Positions 7,326-16,113 of a stretch of DNA of 64,000 nucleotides are shown here, in pieces. The notes under the pieces were generated by a model. It made no database searches and had not been told where the DNA came from. It worked only from the letters and a program-made list of their open reading frames with translations. The stretch is from Deltaproteobacteria bacterium (lineage in GTDB: Bacteria > Desulfobacterota > DSM-4660 > Desulfatiglandales > Desulfatiglandaceae): positions 1 through 64,000 of the forward strand of contig JAFDIV010000029.1 in the NCBI GenBank assembly GCA_019307815.1, written 5' to 3'. Each line of letters begins with the position of its first letter. Within the stretch, counting starts at the first letter, position 1. A program made the translations under genes and the position numbers.

Positions 7326-8723
7326 TTAGAGTTCAAATCCCTCGTGGAATTCTTTGGGGCTTGTCCCTCTGGCCATGGAGGCCCAAACACCGCCTATACT
7401 GAGGACAATGAAGACCACCAAGGCAACCACGATGCTTTTCATAAGCAGGGGGTATTGCTCTTCCGTGATCTTGACCCGACCTATCACTATGCTGAATATG
7501 ACAGTGGATATGCCCATACTCAACATCATCCCCAGGCTTCGCATGGTGGCCACAGCGCCCGAGGCAATTCCCAGAAAGCGTTTTTCCACAGACCCCATTA
7601 TTGCATTGGTATTGGGTGAAGAGAACAAGGCAAAGCCAAGGCCCAAGACCATGTTGCAGCCCACAATATAGGCCAGTGAGGTTGTTGGGTCCAAAAGGCA
7701 GAGAAGGGCCAGGCCAAAAGCAGTAATAGCCATACCAGAGGTTGCGACAATCCTAGGTTCAATACGGTCTGACAATCTTCCGGCCCAGGGTGACAAGATT
7801 GCCATGACAAGGGGCTGGGCTACCAGGACCAGCCCTGTGGCCTGGGGGCTGAGGGCCTTGATGTGTTGAAGATAAAGGCTTAGGAGGAATGTCAGGGCAA
7901 ATGTGGCCGCATAGTTTATGAGTGCGGCCAGGCTTGAAAAGGCAAACAGGCGGTTTGTCCTAAAGAGCCTGACCTCAAACACAGGATAGGGCGCGTTCAA
8001 TTCCCATTTGACAAAGACGGCGAGGGCTATTGTTGCACCGAGGATGATCCAAATGCTTTTCAGGGCTGGAAGCAGGGAAATCCCTATGATGATGCCCGTA
8101 ATTGCCACTCCATAGATTACAGAGCCAAGGAAATCAAATTTTTCTCCTCTGGCGTCAGCCCACTCTCCCTTAAGCCTCCAAAAGATGAGGAAAAGAATAA
8201 GGAGACAAAAAGGGACCGTGAACAAAAAGATACTCCTCCACGAAAGGTGCTGTGTCATGAGGCCGCCGAGAAAAGGCCCGGCCGAAAGGCCTATGTAGAC
8301 CGCTGCCACATTAATACCAAGGACCTTTCCCCGTTCCTGGGGTGGGTATACGGAGACAAGGATCGCCATGCCTGTTGCAAAGACCATGGCATTGCCTATT
8401 CCTTGTATAACCCTGAACACAACAAGCATGGACGTGGAAAAGGATGCTGCACAAAAGATCGAAGAGATAATGAAAACAAAAATCCCTACAGTGAATATCC
8501 TCTTCCTACCGTAAATGTCACCCAGCTTGCCACTGGGAACCAGGAATACGGCCACAGCCAAGAGATATGCCGTGGCCACCCATGTCAACATGACCGCGTC
8601 CATCTGAAGTTCTTTCCCTATGACCGGAAGTGCCACGTTTATGGATGAGCCCATGAAAGGTGTGATAAACGAGTTGAGCGTGGCAATAATCAGTGCGGAT
8701 TTCTTGGTTTGTTCAGTGTCCAT
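7326..8723 (-). CDS. MFS drug/metabolite exporter, DHA2 (EmrB/QacA) type
   Basis: 465 residues, about 14 hydrophobic segments. Motif A appears as GKLGDIYGRKRIF after helix 2 and motif C-like GLSAGPFLGGLM in helix 5; the opening FITPFMGSSINVALPVIGKE is typical of the DHA2 branch. Members are proton-driven exporters of drugs or metabolites. No adaptor or regulator gene lies beside it. The start at ATG 8723 gives a normal family length. Confidence 0.9.
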   Translation of the reverse strand: MDTEQTKKSALIIATLNSFITPFMGSSINVALPVIGKELQMDAVMLTWVATAYLLAVAVFLVPSGKLGDIYGRKRIFTVGIFVFIISSIFCAASFSTSMLVVFRVIQGIGNAMVFATGMAILVSVYPPQERGKVLGINVAAVYIGLSAGPFLGGLMTQHLSWRSIFLFTVPFCLLILFLIFWRLKGEWADARGEKFDFLGSVIYGVAITGIIIGISLLPALKSIWIILGATIALAVFVKWELNAPYPVFEVRLFRTNRLFAFSSLAALINYAATFALTFLLSLYLQHIKALSPQATGLVLVAQPLVMAILSPWAGRLSDRIEPRIVATSGMAITAFGLALLCLLDPTTSLAYIVGCNMVLGLGFALFSSPNTNAIMGSVEKRFLGIASGAVATMRSLGMMLSMGISTVIFSIVIGRVKITEEQYPLLMKSIVVALVVFIVLSIGGVWASMARGTSPKEFHEGFEL

Positions 8724-8891
8724 GAATGTTAATATGCAAATGGTATCGGATTATCTTAAATGGCCGTTGAGGTCTGGCCGGTCCTGGAGTCAAGGGCTCA
8801 TGAGTAGTCCTACGTGTTATTCTGTCGCAAGTACAGTTTTTTGATGATATCCTATTTCTTGTGATTTAAGCAAGAAATGTATTATCAAGCA

Positions 8892-9752
8892 TTATATTCT
8901 CTGATCTTCAAAGGAGGCGGGATCCACCATAATATCACCCACCCTTAGGGCTGCAACCTCACCAAGACGGCCCTCAGGTATCATAAGGGTTACGTTTCGT
9001 TGGTGGGGTTGTATATCCACTGCAATGCCAAGGGCCAGGGCAAAGCCCCTTTTATCTTCAAGGGCCACAAGACCATACTTTGTAAAAAAGGGCCTGGGAA
9101 ACACTGCCACCTTTGACCAATCAAGGGTTATTGTATGGCTATTTTCAAAGTACTTGGTAAACCGGAGCCTCCGGTATCTCCTTCGCATATATGGGCTTCT
9201 TTCCACTGTGGCAAGGGATGGTTTAACATCTATAATATTCACTCGGCCACTTCTCCGAAAAGGCGTCAAGATTGGTTCAAGTTCCTTGCCCCGTTGAAGG
9301 GCAAGGATCACCGATGGATTCAATAGTTCAATCTTGGCCTGCTTGAAATGAAGGCCTCCCTGGTCTTTGTCTATCAGGCCTGTGGTGTCATATACAATTG
9401 TCTCTGCCCCTGACCCCTTTGCAGCACCCAGGAGTTTTGCAGCCCTCACAAGCATGGGGAGCATATGTCTTGACGGAGAAACTGAGCCCACAAAGACGCG
9501 CCAAATTTCCTCCTTTCCAGACAAGGACTCTCCTGTCCCCTGATGAATGGCAAGGGTCATGGTGGTGGGTGGGCCCAGCCTGCTTTGGCCAGGGTCTCCA
9601 TCAAGAAAGGCGATCTTACGGCTGTCCCCCTGCAGTCTTTTGTAGAGGTATTGCGAAAAGGTGCTCTTTCCCACATCAGGGGCCCCGATCACCATCAGCA
9701 GCCCATGCAGGCCCGTTAGGTCAATATCTTCCCATTGATCCGGTATGTCCAT
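8892..9752 (-). CDS. Clp1/Grc3-like P-loop protein (putative polynucleotide 5'-kinase family)
   Basis: About 286 residues from ATG 9752 (AAGGA nine bases upstream; TTG 9818 would add 22). The P-loop GAPDVGKSTFSQYL is preceded by GLLMVIG, and is followed by KIAFLDGDPGQSRLGPPTTM (the Clp1 D-x-D-x-G-Q motif), GSVSPSRHMLPMLVRA and VYDTTGLI. These are the signature of the Clp1/Nol9/Grc3 family, which phosphorylates RNA 5'-hydroxyl ends in archaea and eukaryotes. Bacterial members are known but poorly characterised. The C-terminal half has basic and beta-rich segments (RSPYMRRRYRRLRFTKYF). Stands alone; divergent from the padR gene. Confidence 0.82.
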   Translation of the reverse strand: MDIPDQWEDIDLTGLHGLLMVIGAPDVGKSTFSQYLYKRLQGDSRKIAFLDGDPGQSRLGPPTTMTLAIHQGTGESLSGKEEIWRVFVGSVSPSRHMLPMLVRAAKLLGAAKGSGAETIVYDTTGLIDKDQGGLHFKQAKIELLNPSVILALQRGKELEPILTPFRRSGRVNIIDVKPSLATVERSPYMRRRYRRLRFTKYFENSHTITLDWSKVAVFPRPFFTKYGLVALEDKRGFALALGIAVDIQPHQRNVTLMIPEGRLGEVAALRVGDIMVDPASFEDQRI

Positions 9753-9873
9753 ATCGTATGGTTCCTTTTTGAGAATATTAGCAGTTATGAAAGGAGATCC
9801 TTTTTTGAAGGTCAACAAAAATTTTGGGCTTCAGGAATTGACTTTATTACGGTTATCGACTACGATTACCGAT

Positions 9874-10206
9874 ATGAATTCTGAGCTAAAAAATATAACC
9901 CGGGAGATCCTGCTCGGTTTTTGGAAGGTGCATATCCTCCATCATGCGGCTGAGGGGCCGGTTGTGGGGCAGTGGATGCTCCAGGAGCTGCGTCGTCATG
10001 GTTATGAGTTGAGCCCCGGAACCCTGTATCCCCTGCTCCAACGCATGGAACGAAACGGCTGGTTGCGCTCCGAGGTAGACTCCCAAGGTGGCCCTCGGGC
10101 AAGGAAAAACTATTACCTTACCCCAAAGGGCAAAGAGGTATTGAAGTTTATTAAGGATCGAGTGGAAGAACTATGGTGGGAAATCAAGGATGAAGCAGAC
10201 AAGTGA
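9874..10206 (+). CDS. PadR-family transcriptional regulator
   Basis: About 110 residues from ATG 9874. Winged-helix PadR motifs: LGFWKVHILHHAAEGPVVGQ, LQELRRHGYELSPGTLYPLL, QRMERNGWLRSEVD and RKNYYLTPKGKEVLKFIKDR. The short form lacks the long C-terminal dimer helix of class I. It overlaps the following ABC ATPase start by 17 bp and so is the first gene of a padR-fetA-fetB operon. It probably senses the state that calls for the exporter and represses its own operon; the ligand is unknown. Confidence 0.93.
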   Translation: MNSELKNITREILLGFWKVHILHHAAEGPVVGQWMLQELRRHGYELSPGTLYPLLQRMERNGWLRSEVDSQGGPRARKNYYLTPKGKEVLKFIKDRVEELWWEIKDEADK

Positions 10207-10873
10207 AATAACAAGAGCCACAGCCAATACCCAGCAATATAGAAAAGATACTCCTTGTATTGAAATGGAGGATGTCACGGTCCGTTTTGATGGCAAGACC
10301 GTGCTCGAAAAGTTTTCTTTGTTGGTAGCCAGGGGTGAAAAGGTGGTGTTGACAGGGCCATCAGGGCGAGGCAAGAGCACGGTGCTTCGTTCCATCCTGG
10401 GTTTTGTGGTACCAGAGTCAGGCACGATTCGCATCTTGGGCCAACCCCTTTCCCCCGGAGCAATATGGCGCTTGCGGACCATGATCGGTTATGTTCCCCA
10501 AGAGCCGGATTTGGGCTCCGGATCAGTACGCCATTGGCTTGAAAGGCCATTTTCCTATCGCGCCAACAAGGAGCTCAAAAAGAATTTGGCCAAGCTTCCG
10601 GAGATGTTTCATCAATTTCTTTTGCCGCTGGACCTCCTGGAAAAGGATGTGGAGACCCTATCAGGGGGAGAAAAACAGCGTGTTGCCATAGTCTCGGCCC
10701 TGTTGCTTCAAAGGCCTATTCTGCTCCTGGACGAGCCCACTTCAGCCTTAGATGAGGCGAGCCGAAGGAAGCTGACAGAACTCTTGTGCTCTTCATCAGA
10801 TCTTACGGTCCTAATAGTATCTCATGAGCCAGAGCTTCTGAGGGCAGCGGACAGGGAAGTCAGGCTCTCTTAA
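10190..10873 (+). CDS. fetA: ABC transporter ATPase of a FetAB-type iron exporter
   Basis: 227 residues. Walker A LTGPSGRGKSTVLRSIL, Q-loop YVPQEPD, signature LSGGEKQRVAIVSALL, Walker B PILLLDEPTSALDE and switch His in LIVSHEPE. The length and the permease directly behind it match E. coli FetA (YbbL), which with FetB exports iron and lowers oxidative stress. ATG 10190 lies inside the end of padR, so translation is coupled. Confidence 0.9.
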   Translation: MKQTSEITRATANTQQYRKDTPCIEMEDVTVRFDGKTVLEKFSLLVARGEKVVLTGPSGRGKSTVLRSILGFVVPESGTIRILGQPLSPGAIWRLRTMIGYVPQEPDLGSGSVRHWLERPFSYRANKELKKNLAKLPEMFHQFLLPLDLLEKDVETLSGGEKQRVAIVSALLLQRPILLLDEPTSALDEASRRKLTELLCSSSDLTVLIVSHEPELLRAADREVRLS

Positions 10874-10882
10874 AGGAGAAAC

Positions 10883-11674
10883 ATGATGGGTGCAGTTGAT
10901 CTTAGTATTGACGGATTGGTTATTTATTACATGTTGCTCATAATACCGCTTGGATTGATGCTGTGGCTTCACATACCCATGGTTGGAAAAACCCTGGTAT
11001 CCATAGTGCGAATGACCCTCCAGCTTGCCTTTGTGGGGCTGTATCTTCAAGTGGTTTTCAAGATCAACAGCCCTTGGCTCAATTCCTTATGGCTTGTGGT
11101 CATGGTAGGGGTAGCGGATTTTTCCATTATCAGGGGGTGTGGATTGCGACTTTCCAGATTTGCAAGCCCACTTTTTGCAGCCTTGGTGGTGGGAACCGCT
11201 GTTCCTCTGCTGTTTTTTGTTGGCCCCCTTTTAAAGCGCCCTAACCTGATGGATGCCCAGTATGTGATTCCCATTGGTGGAATGATCTTGGGAAATTGCC
11301 TAAGGGCAGACATTATAGGGATCAAGAACTTTTACAGCTCCCTGCAAAAGGGTGAAAAGGCTTTCCTCCACAGCCTTGCCCAGGGGGCTCGCCTTAAAGA
11401 GGCGATTCTGCCATATTTGCGCGACGCTTGCGAGGCAGCCCTCATGCCAACTGTTGCGACAATAGCCACCATTGGGCTGGTGGCCCTTCCAGGGATGATG
11501 ACAGGGGTCATTTTAGGGGGAGCCAATCCAGTTACTGCCATAAAATACCAGATTGCCATAATGATCGCCATCTTCACGGGTACTGCCATTACGGTGGTGC
11601 TGGCGATCATCATGACCATCAAAACCAGCTTCACCTCCTATGGTGTGCTGGATAGTAACTGCTTTAGGAAGTGA
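10883..11674 (+). CDS. fetB: FetB-type iron export permease (UPF0014)
   Basis: 263 residues with about seven membrane segments. Recognisable family motifs are VRMTLQLAFVGLYLQ near the N-terminus, YVIPIGGMILGNCLRA in the middle and IATIGLVALPGMMTGVILGG and KYQIAIMIAIFTGTAITV near the C-terminus. These match the FetB/YbbM (UPF0014) family. AAAGGAGAAAC precedes ATG 10883, nine bases after fetA ends. Works with the ATPase before it; in an Fe-S-rich anaerobe an iron exporter would protect against iron overload. Confidence 0.92.
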   Translation: MMGAVDLSIDGLVIYYMLLIIPLGLMLWLHIPMVGKTLVSIVRMTLQLAFVGLYLQVVFKINSPWLNSLWLVVMVGVADFSIIRGCGLRLSRFASPLFAALVVGTAVPLLFFVGPLLKRPNLMDAQYVIPIGGMILGNCLRADIIGIKNFYSSLQKGEKAFLHSLAQGARLKEAILPYLRDACEAALMPTVATIATIGLVALPGMMTGVILGGANPVTAIKYQIAIMIAIFTGTAITVVLAIIMTIKTSFTSYGVLDSNCFRK

Positions 11675-11852
11675 CCTTGCCTTATCATTCGAATGCGTTC
11701 AACGAGCTGTTATTTAGGAGGCGGGGGACGATCCAGCGCAGAGCAAGGGCTAACCGCCTATGTGAGTTGGGGCACAAGAAGGTGCTTGACCTTGGCGACT
11801 CATGGTGTTACGTTGTTAACGAATCGTTATTAACGAACCGGAGAGAACGTAG

Positions 11853-12992
11853 ATGGAAAATCCATTTAAATACGCTGGCATTGTTACCGGTCCCTATTTT
11901 GCTGACAGAGAACAGGAAATCTCCGAATTGCTATCTGAAATGAGGAACCTGGGCAGGGTTTTTCTGGTTTCTCCCCGACGCTACGGTAAAACATGCCTCA
12001 TATTTAATCTCAGAGATAAGCTTAAAAAAGAAGGGTATCATCCTATTTATTTGGACCTCAACGCGTACCCTGACCTAGCTTCTTTTTCCGTAGCACTCAC
12101 AGAGAGAGTATCCAGGGCCTTGGAATCAAGTACGGACAAACTCGCAAAGCTAATCTCAACACTCAAGTATCTTCGTCCTAAGGTGGAGGTAGCCCCTGAC
12201 GGCTCTCTGACCGCCGGAGTTGAAATGAGTGTACCCAGACAGCAGGCTCTTCCCGCCTTGCTTGAGGGCTTGCATTATTCTGAGCGCTTGGCGATTAAAA
12301 AGGGCCGGAAACTGATAGTGGCTGTAGACGAATTTTCTGACCTTGAAAAATATGACGGTCAAACCATTGAGAAGGCCATACGTTCGGAAATACAGACCCA
12401 TACCCACATAGGCTACGTTTTTTCCGGCTCGGCTCAGGGCGTAATGCTGGCTATAACTCAAGACCCGCAGAGAGCGTTTTACAGGATGGGCAGAATCATG
12501 GAGCTGGGCGCTATAGACAGGGACGCATATCAAAACTTTATCATAACATGGTTCAAGAAGGGCGGATATCAGCTCAAAAATGTTGATTTTGAATTTCTTT
12601 TCGATGCAGCCGAGGATGTGCCCTACAGCATCCAAAGGATGTGTAATGTTCTATGGGAAAAGGCCAGGTCCTCTAGGACCATCACTCAAGAAATGGTTGA
12701 GGCACTCCCCCTAATCGTTGCCCGCCAAGACTCGGCTCACTTTGAGCTTATCTGGCAGACAGCCAGCCAAACCCAAAAGATCTTGCTTATGGCCCTTGCC
12801 AAGGAACGAAACGCAAAACCCTTTTCCAGACAATTCCAGCTTACTTACGGAATTGGCCCTTCATCTTCCATTAAGGCTTCGCTTGAGTCACTTGTCAAGA
12901 AAGGGATTTTGTATCAGACTCCCGCAGGTCGATACAGATTTTCTGACACATTTATGAGATACTGGATTCTTGGGCTCGCCCAGGACGACTAA
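11853..12992 (+). CDS. AAA ATPase of the archaeal-ATPase (PF01637-like) type
   Basis: 379 residues. A Walker A variant SPRRYGKTCLIFNLRDKL, Walker B LIVAVDEFSDLEKYD and sensor YVFSGSAQ lie in the N-terminal 220 residues; the C-terminal third is a winged-helix region (GIGPSSSIKASLESLVKKGI, LYQTPAGRYRFSDTFMRYWI). Such proteins are widespread in archaea and anaerobes, often as orphan or horizontally moved genes, with unknown function. The 180 bp before it contain no gene but hold two TTAACGAA copies (near 11817-11837), which might be an operator. Confidence 0.88.
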   Translation: MENPFKYAGIVTGPYFADREQEISELLSEMRNLGRVFLVSPRRYGKTCLIFNLRDKLKKEGYHPIYLDLNAYPDLASFSVALTERVSRALESSTDKLAKLISTLKYLRPKVEVAPDGSLTAGVEMSVPRQQALPALLEGLHYSERLAIKKGRKLIVAVDEFSDLEKYDGQTIEKAIRSEIQTHTHIGYVFSGSAQGVMLAITQDPQRAFYRMGRIMELGAIDRDAYQNFIITWFKKGGYQLKNVDFEFLFDAAEDVPYSIQRMCNVLWEKARSSRTITQEMVEALPLIVARQDSAHFELIWQTASQTQKILLMALAKERNAKPFSRQFQLTYGIGPSSSIKASLESLVKKGILYQTPAGRYRFSDTFMRYWILGLAQDD

Positions 12993-13182
12993 CCCAATTT
13001 GGCCTTCTGAGACTGCCAAGGGTCGACGAGAACGCATAAAATTTTTCGCACATTTTCTCCGAAAGTGACGGATAATTTCTCTCATAAAAGCCATCACATC
13101 GAAAGATAAGCCAAGGATGTTCCTGTCTATAGCACTGGTTAGAACGAATCAATAATCGAGGACATTGGGGCCATACTATTTT
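12993..13182. other. Intergenic segment without recognisable gene
   Basis: About 190 bp between the AAA ATPase and the alcohol dehydrogenase stub. I see no open frame with family character, no repeat and no clear terminator. Confidence 0.5.
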
Positions 13183-13290
13183 TCAAGAGCCTATTTTCAA
13201 CACCTTGGCCCCCCGAATCTTTCGCTTCTTAAGTTCCATCAAGGCTGTGTTGGCTTCTTCAAGGGCATATTCCTGGTATTCTGGCTTTAT
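13183..13290 (-). pseudogene. 3' stub of a second zinc alcohol dehydrogenase
   Basis: The minus strand reads IKPEYQEYALEEANTALMEL then KKRKIRGAKVLKIGS and a TGA stop. This is almost the same as the last 35 residues of the intact alcohol dehydrogenase that ends at 13382 (IKPEYQEYALEDANKALLEL, KGRKIRGAKVLKIRE). Upstream of Ile the homology stops abruptly, with no start codon. It is the remnant of a tandem or paralogous gene lost by deletion. Confidence 0.9.
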
Positions 13291-13381
13291 GAGTCGAGTT
13301 TTTGGGGCATTTTGAGGTGCCTGTTTGTCGCCGACTGAAGTGGCCGGTCCCCATTGGTTGAGACACTCCTTTTCTTAATCG

Positions 13382-14416
13382 TCACTCCCGGATCTTCAAA
13401 ACCTTCGCACCCCTTATTTTTCTCCCCTTCAGCTCCAGGAGCGCCTTGTTGGCATCCTCCAGCGCGTATTCCTGGTACTCGGGCTTTATGGGGATTTCAG
13501 CGGCAAGTTGCAGGAATTCCCCTATGTCACGGTTTGCCACGTTGGCAACAGTCTTTATCTCCTTTTCCATCCACAGATGCAAAGGATAATCCAGGTTCAA
13601 CAAATAGCCCTTGTCCACGTCTTCCTTGCGAATGGCATTGATCACAAGCCTGCCTCCTGACCGGAGATTTTTCAGGGCTTCAACAACAGGTTTCCAAACC
13701 GGGGTGGTATCAATGATGCTGTGGAGCTTTTCTGGGCTTTGATCTTCGGTGTCTCCGGCCCACACGGCACCCAATTCTTTGGCAAACTCTCTTTCCTTTT
13801 CACTGCGGGCAAATACATACACCTTTACATTGGGATAACGGTGACGCACCATCTTCATGACCAAGTGGCCTGATGCCCCGAACCCCGTAAGCCCAAGCCT
13901 TTGCCCATCTTTCAGATCGGTTAGCCGCAAGGAGCGGTAACCAATGGCCCCAGCACATAGCAAGGGGGCTGCCTCCAGATCAGAGAAGACATCCGGGATG
14001 GGATGGGCAAAGCCTTCAGGCACTACCATGTATTCGGCATAGCCCCCGTTTGCGTCTCTGCCCGTGGCAAGAAACTGCTCGCAAAGATTTTCCTCCCCTC
14101 TGTTGCAATATTCACAATGGCCACAGGCTGAATAGATCCATCCAACACCTACCCTATCGCCGATCTTGAACCGCCTGGCCCCGGGGCCCAGCTCTTCCAC
14201 CTTTCCCACCACCTGGTGCCCGAGCACCACGGGAAATCGGGGCGGTGGAGTGCGGCCCTCGATTTCATCAATCTCGGTATGGCACACCCCGCAGGTAAGG
14301 ACCTTTAACAAGACTTCCCCTTCATCCGGTACGGGCTTGGGCAGATCCACCAGTTCCAAGGGTTCACGTTCTTTTCTAAGATCAACGACTTTCTTCAATA
14401 CCATGGCTTTCATCAT
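13382..14416 (-). CDS. Zinc-dependent alcohol dehydrogenase (MDR family, AdhA-like)
   Basis: 344 residues. Catalytic zinc site C41-type motif TCGVCHTEIDEIEG and GHQVVGKVEELG; structural zinc cysteines in GHCEYCNRGEENLCEQ; nucleotide-binding region RLGLTGFGASGHLVMKMVRH, close to the usual GxGxxG. The C-terminal dimer region ends QEYALEDANKALLELKGRK. It should interconvert primary alcohols and aldehydes with NAD(P). GGAGG-like sequence precedes ATG 14416, with a second ATG one codon later. Its 3' neighbour is the stub of a paralogue. Confidence 0.92.
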   Translation of the reverse strand: MMKAMVLKKVVDLRKEREPLELVDLPKPVPDEGEVLLKVLTCGVCHTEIDEIEGRTPPPRFPVVLGHQVVGKVEELGPGARRFKIGDRVGVGWIYSACGHCEYCNRGEENLCEQFLATGRDANGGYAEYMVVPEGFAHPIPDVFSDLEAAPLLCAGAIGYRSLRLTDLKDGQRLGLTGFGASGHLVMKMVRHRYPNVKVYVFARSEKEREFAKELGAVWAGDTEDQSPEKLHSIIDTTPVWKPVVEALKNLRSGGRLVINAIRKEDVDKGYLLNLDYPLHLWMEKEIKTVANVANRDIGEFLQLAAEIPIKPEYQEYALEDANKALLELKGRKIRGAKVLKIRE

Positions 14417-14585
14417 GATATGGCCTCCATTTGTTCAGTCCACCGGTAGGACCGGCAATTGCTTTGCGTAAATCAATCTGTTGTGCGCAGTAATAATAAT
14501 CCCTCCATGCGTGAGGGCACTGGCGACCAAAATCTAGCTGTCGGATCTTTATGAGGAGAGATGTTTCCAGAGTCCAAATTATTTG

Positions 14586-14945
14586 TTATTTGTAAGCCAA
14601 ATTAAGGTCGAGCGCTACCGATCTTAACCTTTTGTCTGTTGTCCATAAAGGGACATTTGCCAATTGTGCTGAAGCCAACAAGTGTACATCTACGAAACCA
14701 ATACCTATTCCCATCAGCTTATTTCGATCAACAAAGTATAGAAATTCATCAAATTCTATGATAGGAGCCATGGGAAGGGCCTGAAGCAAGGATAGAATCT
14801 CGTTTCGATTTTTTATATTACCACATGCAAGCTCGCCAATGATGAATGGGTGGCACATAACCTCTCCATCCAACAGCAAGGCTTTGAGATGCCGGTTTCC
14901 CTGCCGCAGATGGGTAATCCAAATCGAGGTATCGACAATGACCAT
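14586..14945 (-). CDS. vapC: VapC-type PIN-domain ribonuclease toxin
   Basis: 119 residues with the acidic PIN residues MVIVDTSIWI (D5), FIIGELACGN (E), GFVDVHLLASAQL (D) and WTTDKRL (D). VapC toxins cleave tRNA or rRNA. It follows its antitoxin by eight bases. Confidence 0.93.
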   Translation of the reverse strand: MVIVDTSIWITHLRQGNRHLKALLLDGEVMCHPFIIGELACGNIKNRNEILSLLQALPMAPIIEFDEFLYFVDRNKLMGIGIGFVDVHLLASAQLANVPLWTTDKRLRSVALDLNLAYK

Positions 14946-14953
14946 GGGAGCTG

Positions 14954-15145
14954 TTATGTAGATCGTCTTCTGGGAATTGGGCGCAGATTTTTCTCTGTTC
15001 CCCCCAGCCTGGCAAGTCTTTTAGCGCTTTCGCGGGCGATTAAGGCCTCCAGCCCAAGTCTCACTAAGGCGGTCTTCTCTTTAATTCCTGTGAGCTGCGA
15101 GGCCTTCTGCAATATTTCATCATCTATGTTTAACGTCGTTCTCAT
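14954..15145 (-). CDS. vapB: VapB-type ribbon-helix-helix antitoxin
   Basis: 63 residues: MRTTLNIDDEILQKASQLTG, KTALVRLGLEALIARESAK, LARLGGTEKNLRPIPRRRS. This is the VapB branch with RTTLNIDD N-terminus. The C-terminal GGTEKNL segment is the toxin-neutralising part. The start codon lies directly next to a palindrome (15154-15174) that probably serves as the operator for autorepression. No ribosome-binding site is evident in the AT-rich leader. Confidence 0.92.
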   Translation of the reverse strand: MRTTLNIDDEILQKASQLTGIKEKTALVRLGLEALIARESAKRLARLGGTEKNLRPIPRRRST

Positions 15146-15153
15146 ATGTATTA

Positions 15154-15174
15154 ATATGTATTATTTATACATAT
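15154..15174 (-). promoter_or_regulatory. Putative vapBC operator palindrome
   Basis: ATATGTAT (15154-15161) and ATACATAT (15167-15174) form a perfect inverted repeat with a 5-bp spacer, eight bases upstream of the vapB start. A further ATATGTAT-like half-site overlaps the start codon. VapB-type antitoxins repress their own promoter through such repeats. Confidence 0.6.
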
Positions 15175-15263
15175 GGGTCAAGCACAAATATAAAAACTTA
15201 TCAAAGAATAGTCGTTCTTTGGCTTTTCATTCTTCCCCTTGAGTGCATCCTGTATTGTAAGGC

Positions 15264-16049
15264 CTAGGAAATTTCTCTGTAACTGCACGGCAGCCCCACC
15301 ACGCACTTGCCGCAGACATTGGTGGAATCTTCAAGACCGGCCAATTGCTCAGTTTTTTGTATATTGTATCTGAGCCGAGACCAGCATTTCCGCCGATCTA
15401 TACCTTCCTCGCTCAATGCCTCCACAGGGCATCGTTTAAGGCATTGCAAACATTCCTCCCCGCGTTTATGGAGGCATAATTCGCCATCAGTGACTAATGG
15501 AGAATCCCCCAGGTCTGCCTCAGTCACCAGGCTCCCCAGCCTGCCCGCGCAACCTGCCGGTGTAATGAGCTGGGTATTGACTCCGATGCGCCCTAGACCG
15601 CTGATGTGGGCCAGATGCTTGTGGGACCATCGTGCCATGAGTTTGGCCTCATCAAAGTTGTGGGTGGCAGGAGTAACGGCCGATAGATAGCCTTGGACCG
15701 CTAGGTAGTTTTTTATCCTTTCGCAGATATGGGCAATAAGGGTGTTTGTGGATTCATAGGCAAGGCCCCAATTGCGGCATGGATAGGGGCCAGGGATATT
15801 CTCTTCAACAAGCTCTTTGGTAAAAGGAATGAAAAAGACGATCAAGGTCTTGGCCGAAGGTAAAAGCTCCCAGGGAAGCACATGATCATCTGAGGCAATC
15901 CTTGGGAGGACCATGAAGCGATCGTCAATACGGGCTGTTGCCAGGAGGGGTTCCCTCCACCAGTTCCTTACACCACCTGCGGATCGATAGGATTGAAGGA
16001 ATTCGCTGACCACACCTCTTATGTCTGTTGCAGATAACCTTGAATGCAT
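15264..16049 (-). CDS. QueG-like corrinoid/4Fe-4S protein without HEAT repeats
   Basis: 261 residues. The middle part (LIVFFIPFTKELVEENIPGP, LIAHICERIKNYLAVQGYLS, HNFDEAKLMARWSHKHLAHI, SGLGRIGVNTQLITPAGCAG, RLGSLVTEADL) matches the catalytic domain of epoxyqueuosine reductase relatives. The C-terminal cysteines ELCLHKRGEECLQCLKRCPV and NVCGKCVVGLPC build one or two 4Fe-4S clusters. It lacks the C-terminal HEAT domain of true QueG, so tRNA modification is doubtful; stand-alone relatives are common in anaerobes and are unassigned. It lies on the same strand as, and only two genes from, the reductive-dehalogenase-like gene, which shares this fold. Confidence 0.8.
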   Translation of the reverse strand: MHSRLSATDIRGVVSEFLQSYRSAGGVRNWWREPLLATARIDDRFMVLPRIASDDHVLPWELLPSAKTLIVFFIPFTKELVEENIPGPYPCRNWGLAYESTNTLIAHICERIKNYLAVQGYLSAVTPATHNFDEAKLMARWSHKHLAHISGLGRIGVNTQLITPAGCAGRLGSLVTEADLGDSPLVTDGELCLHKRGEECLQCLKRCPVEALSEEGIDRRKCWSRLRYNIQKTEQLAGLEDSTNVCGKCVVGLPCSYREIS

Positions 16050-16113
16050 AGCATGTCCGTTAAGTTGGAGAGTTGGTTATTGGTCATTTGAAATTTGGCA
16101 TTGCACGCTCTTG

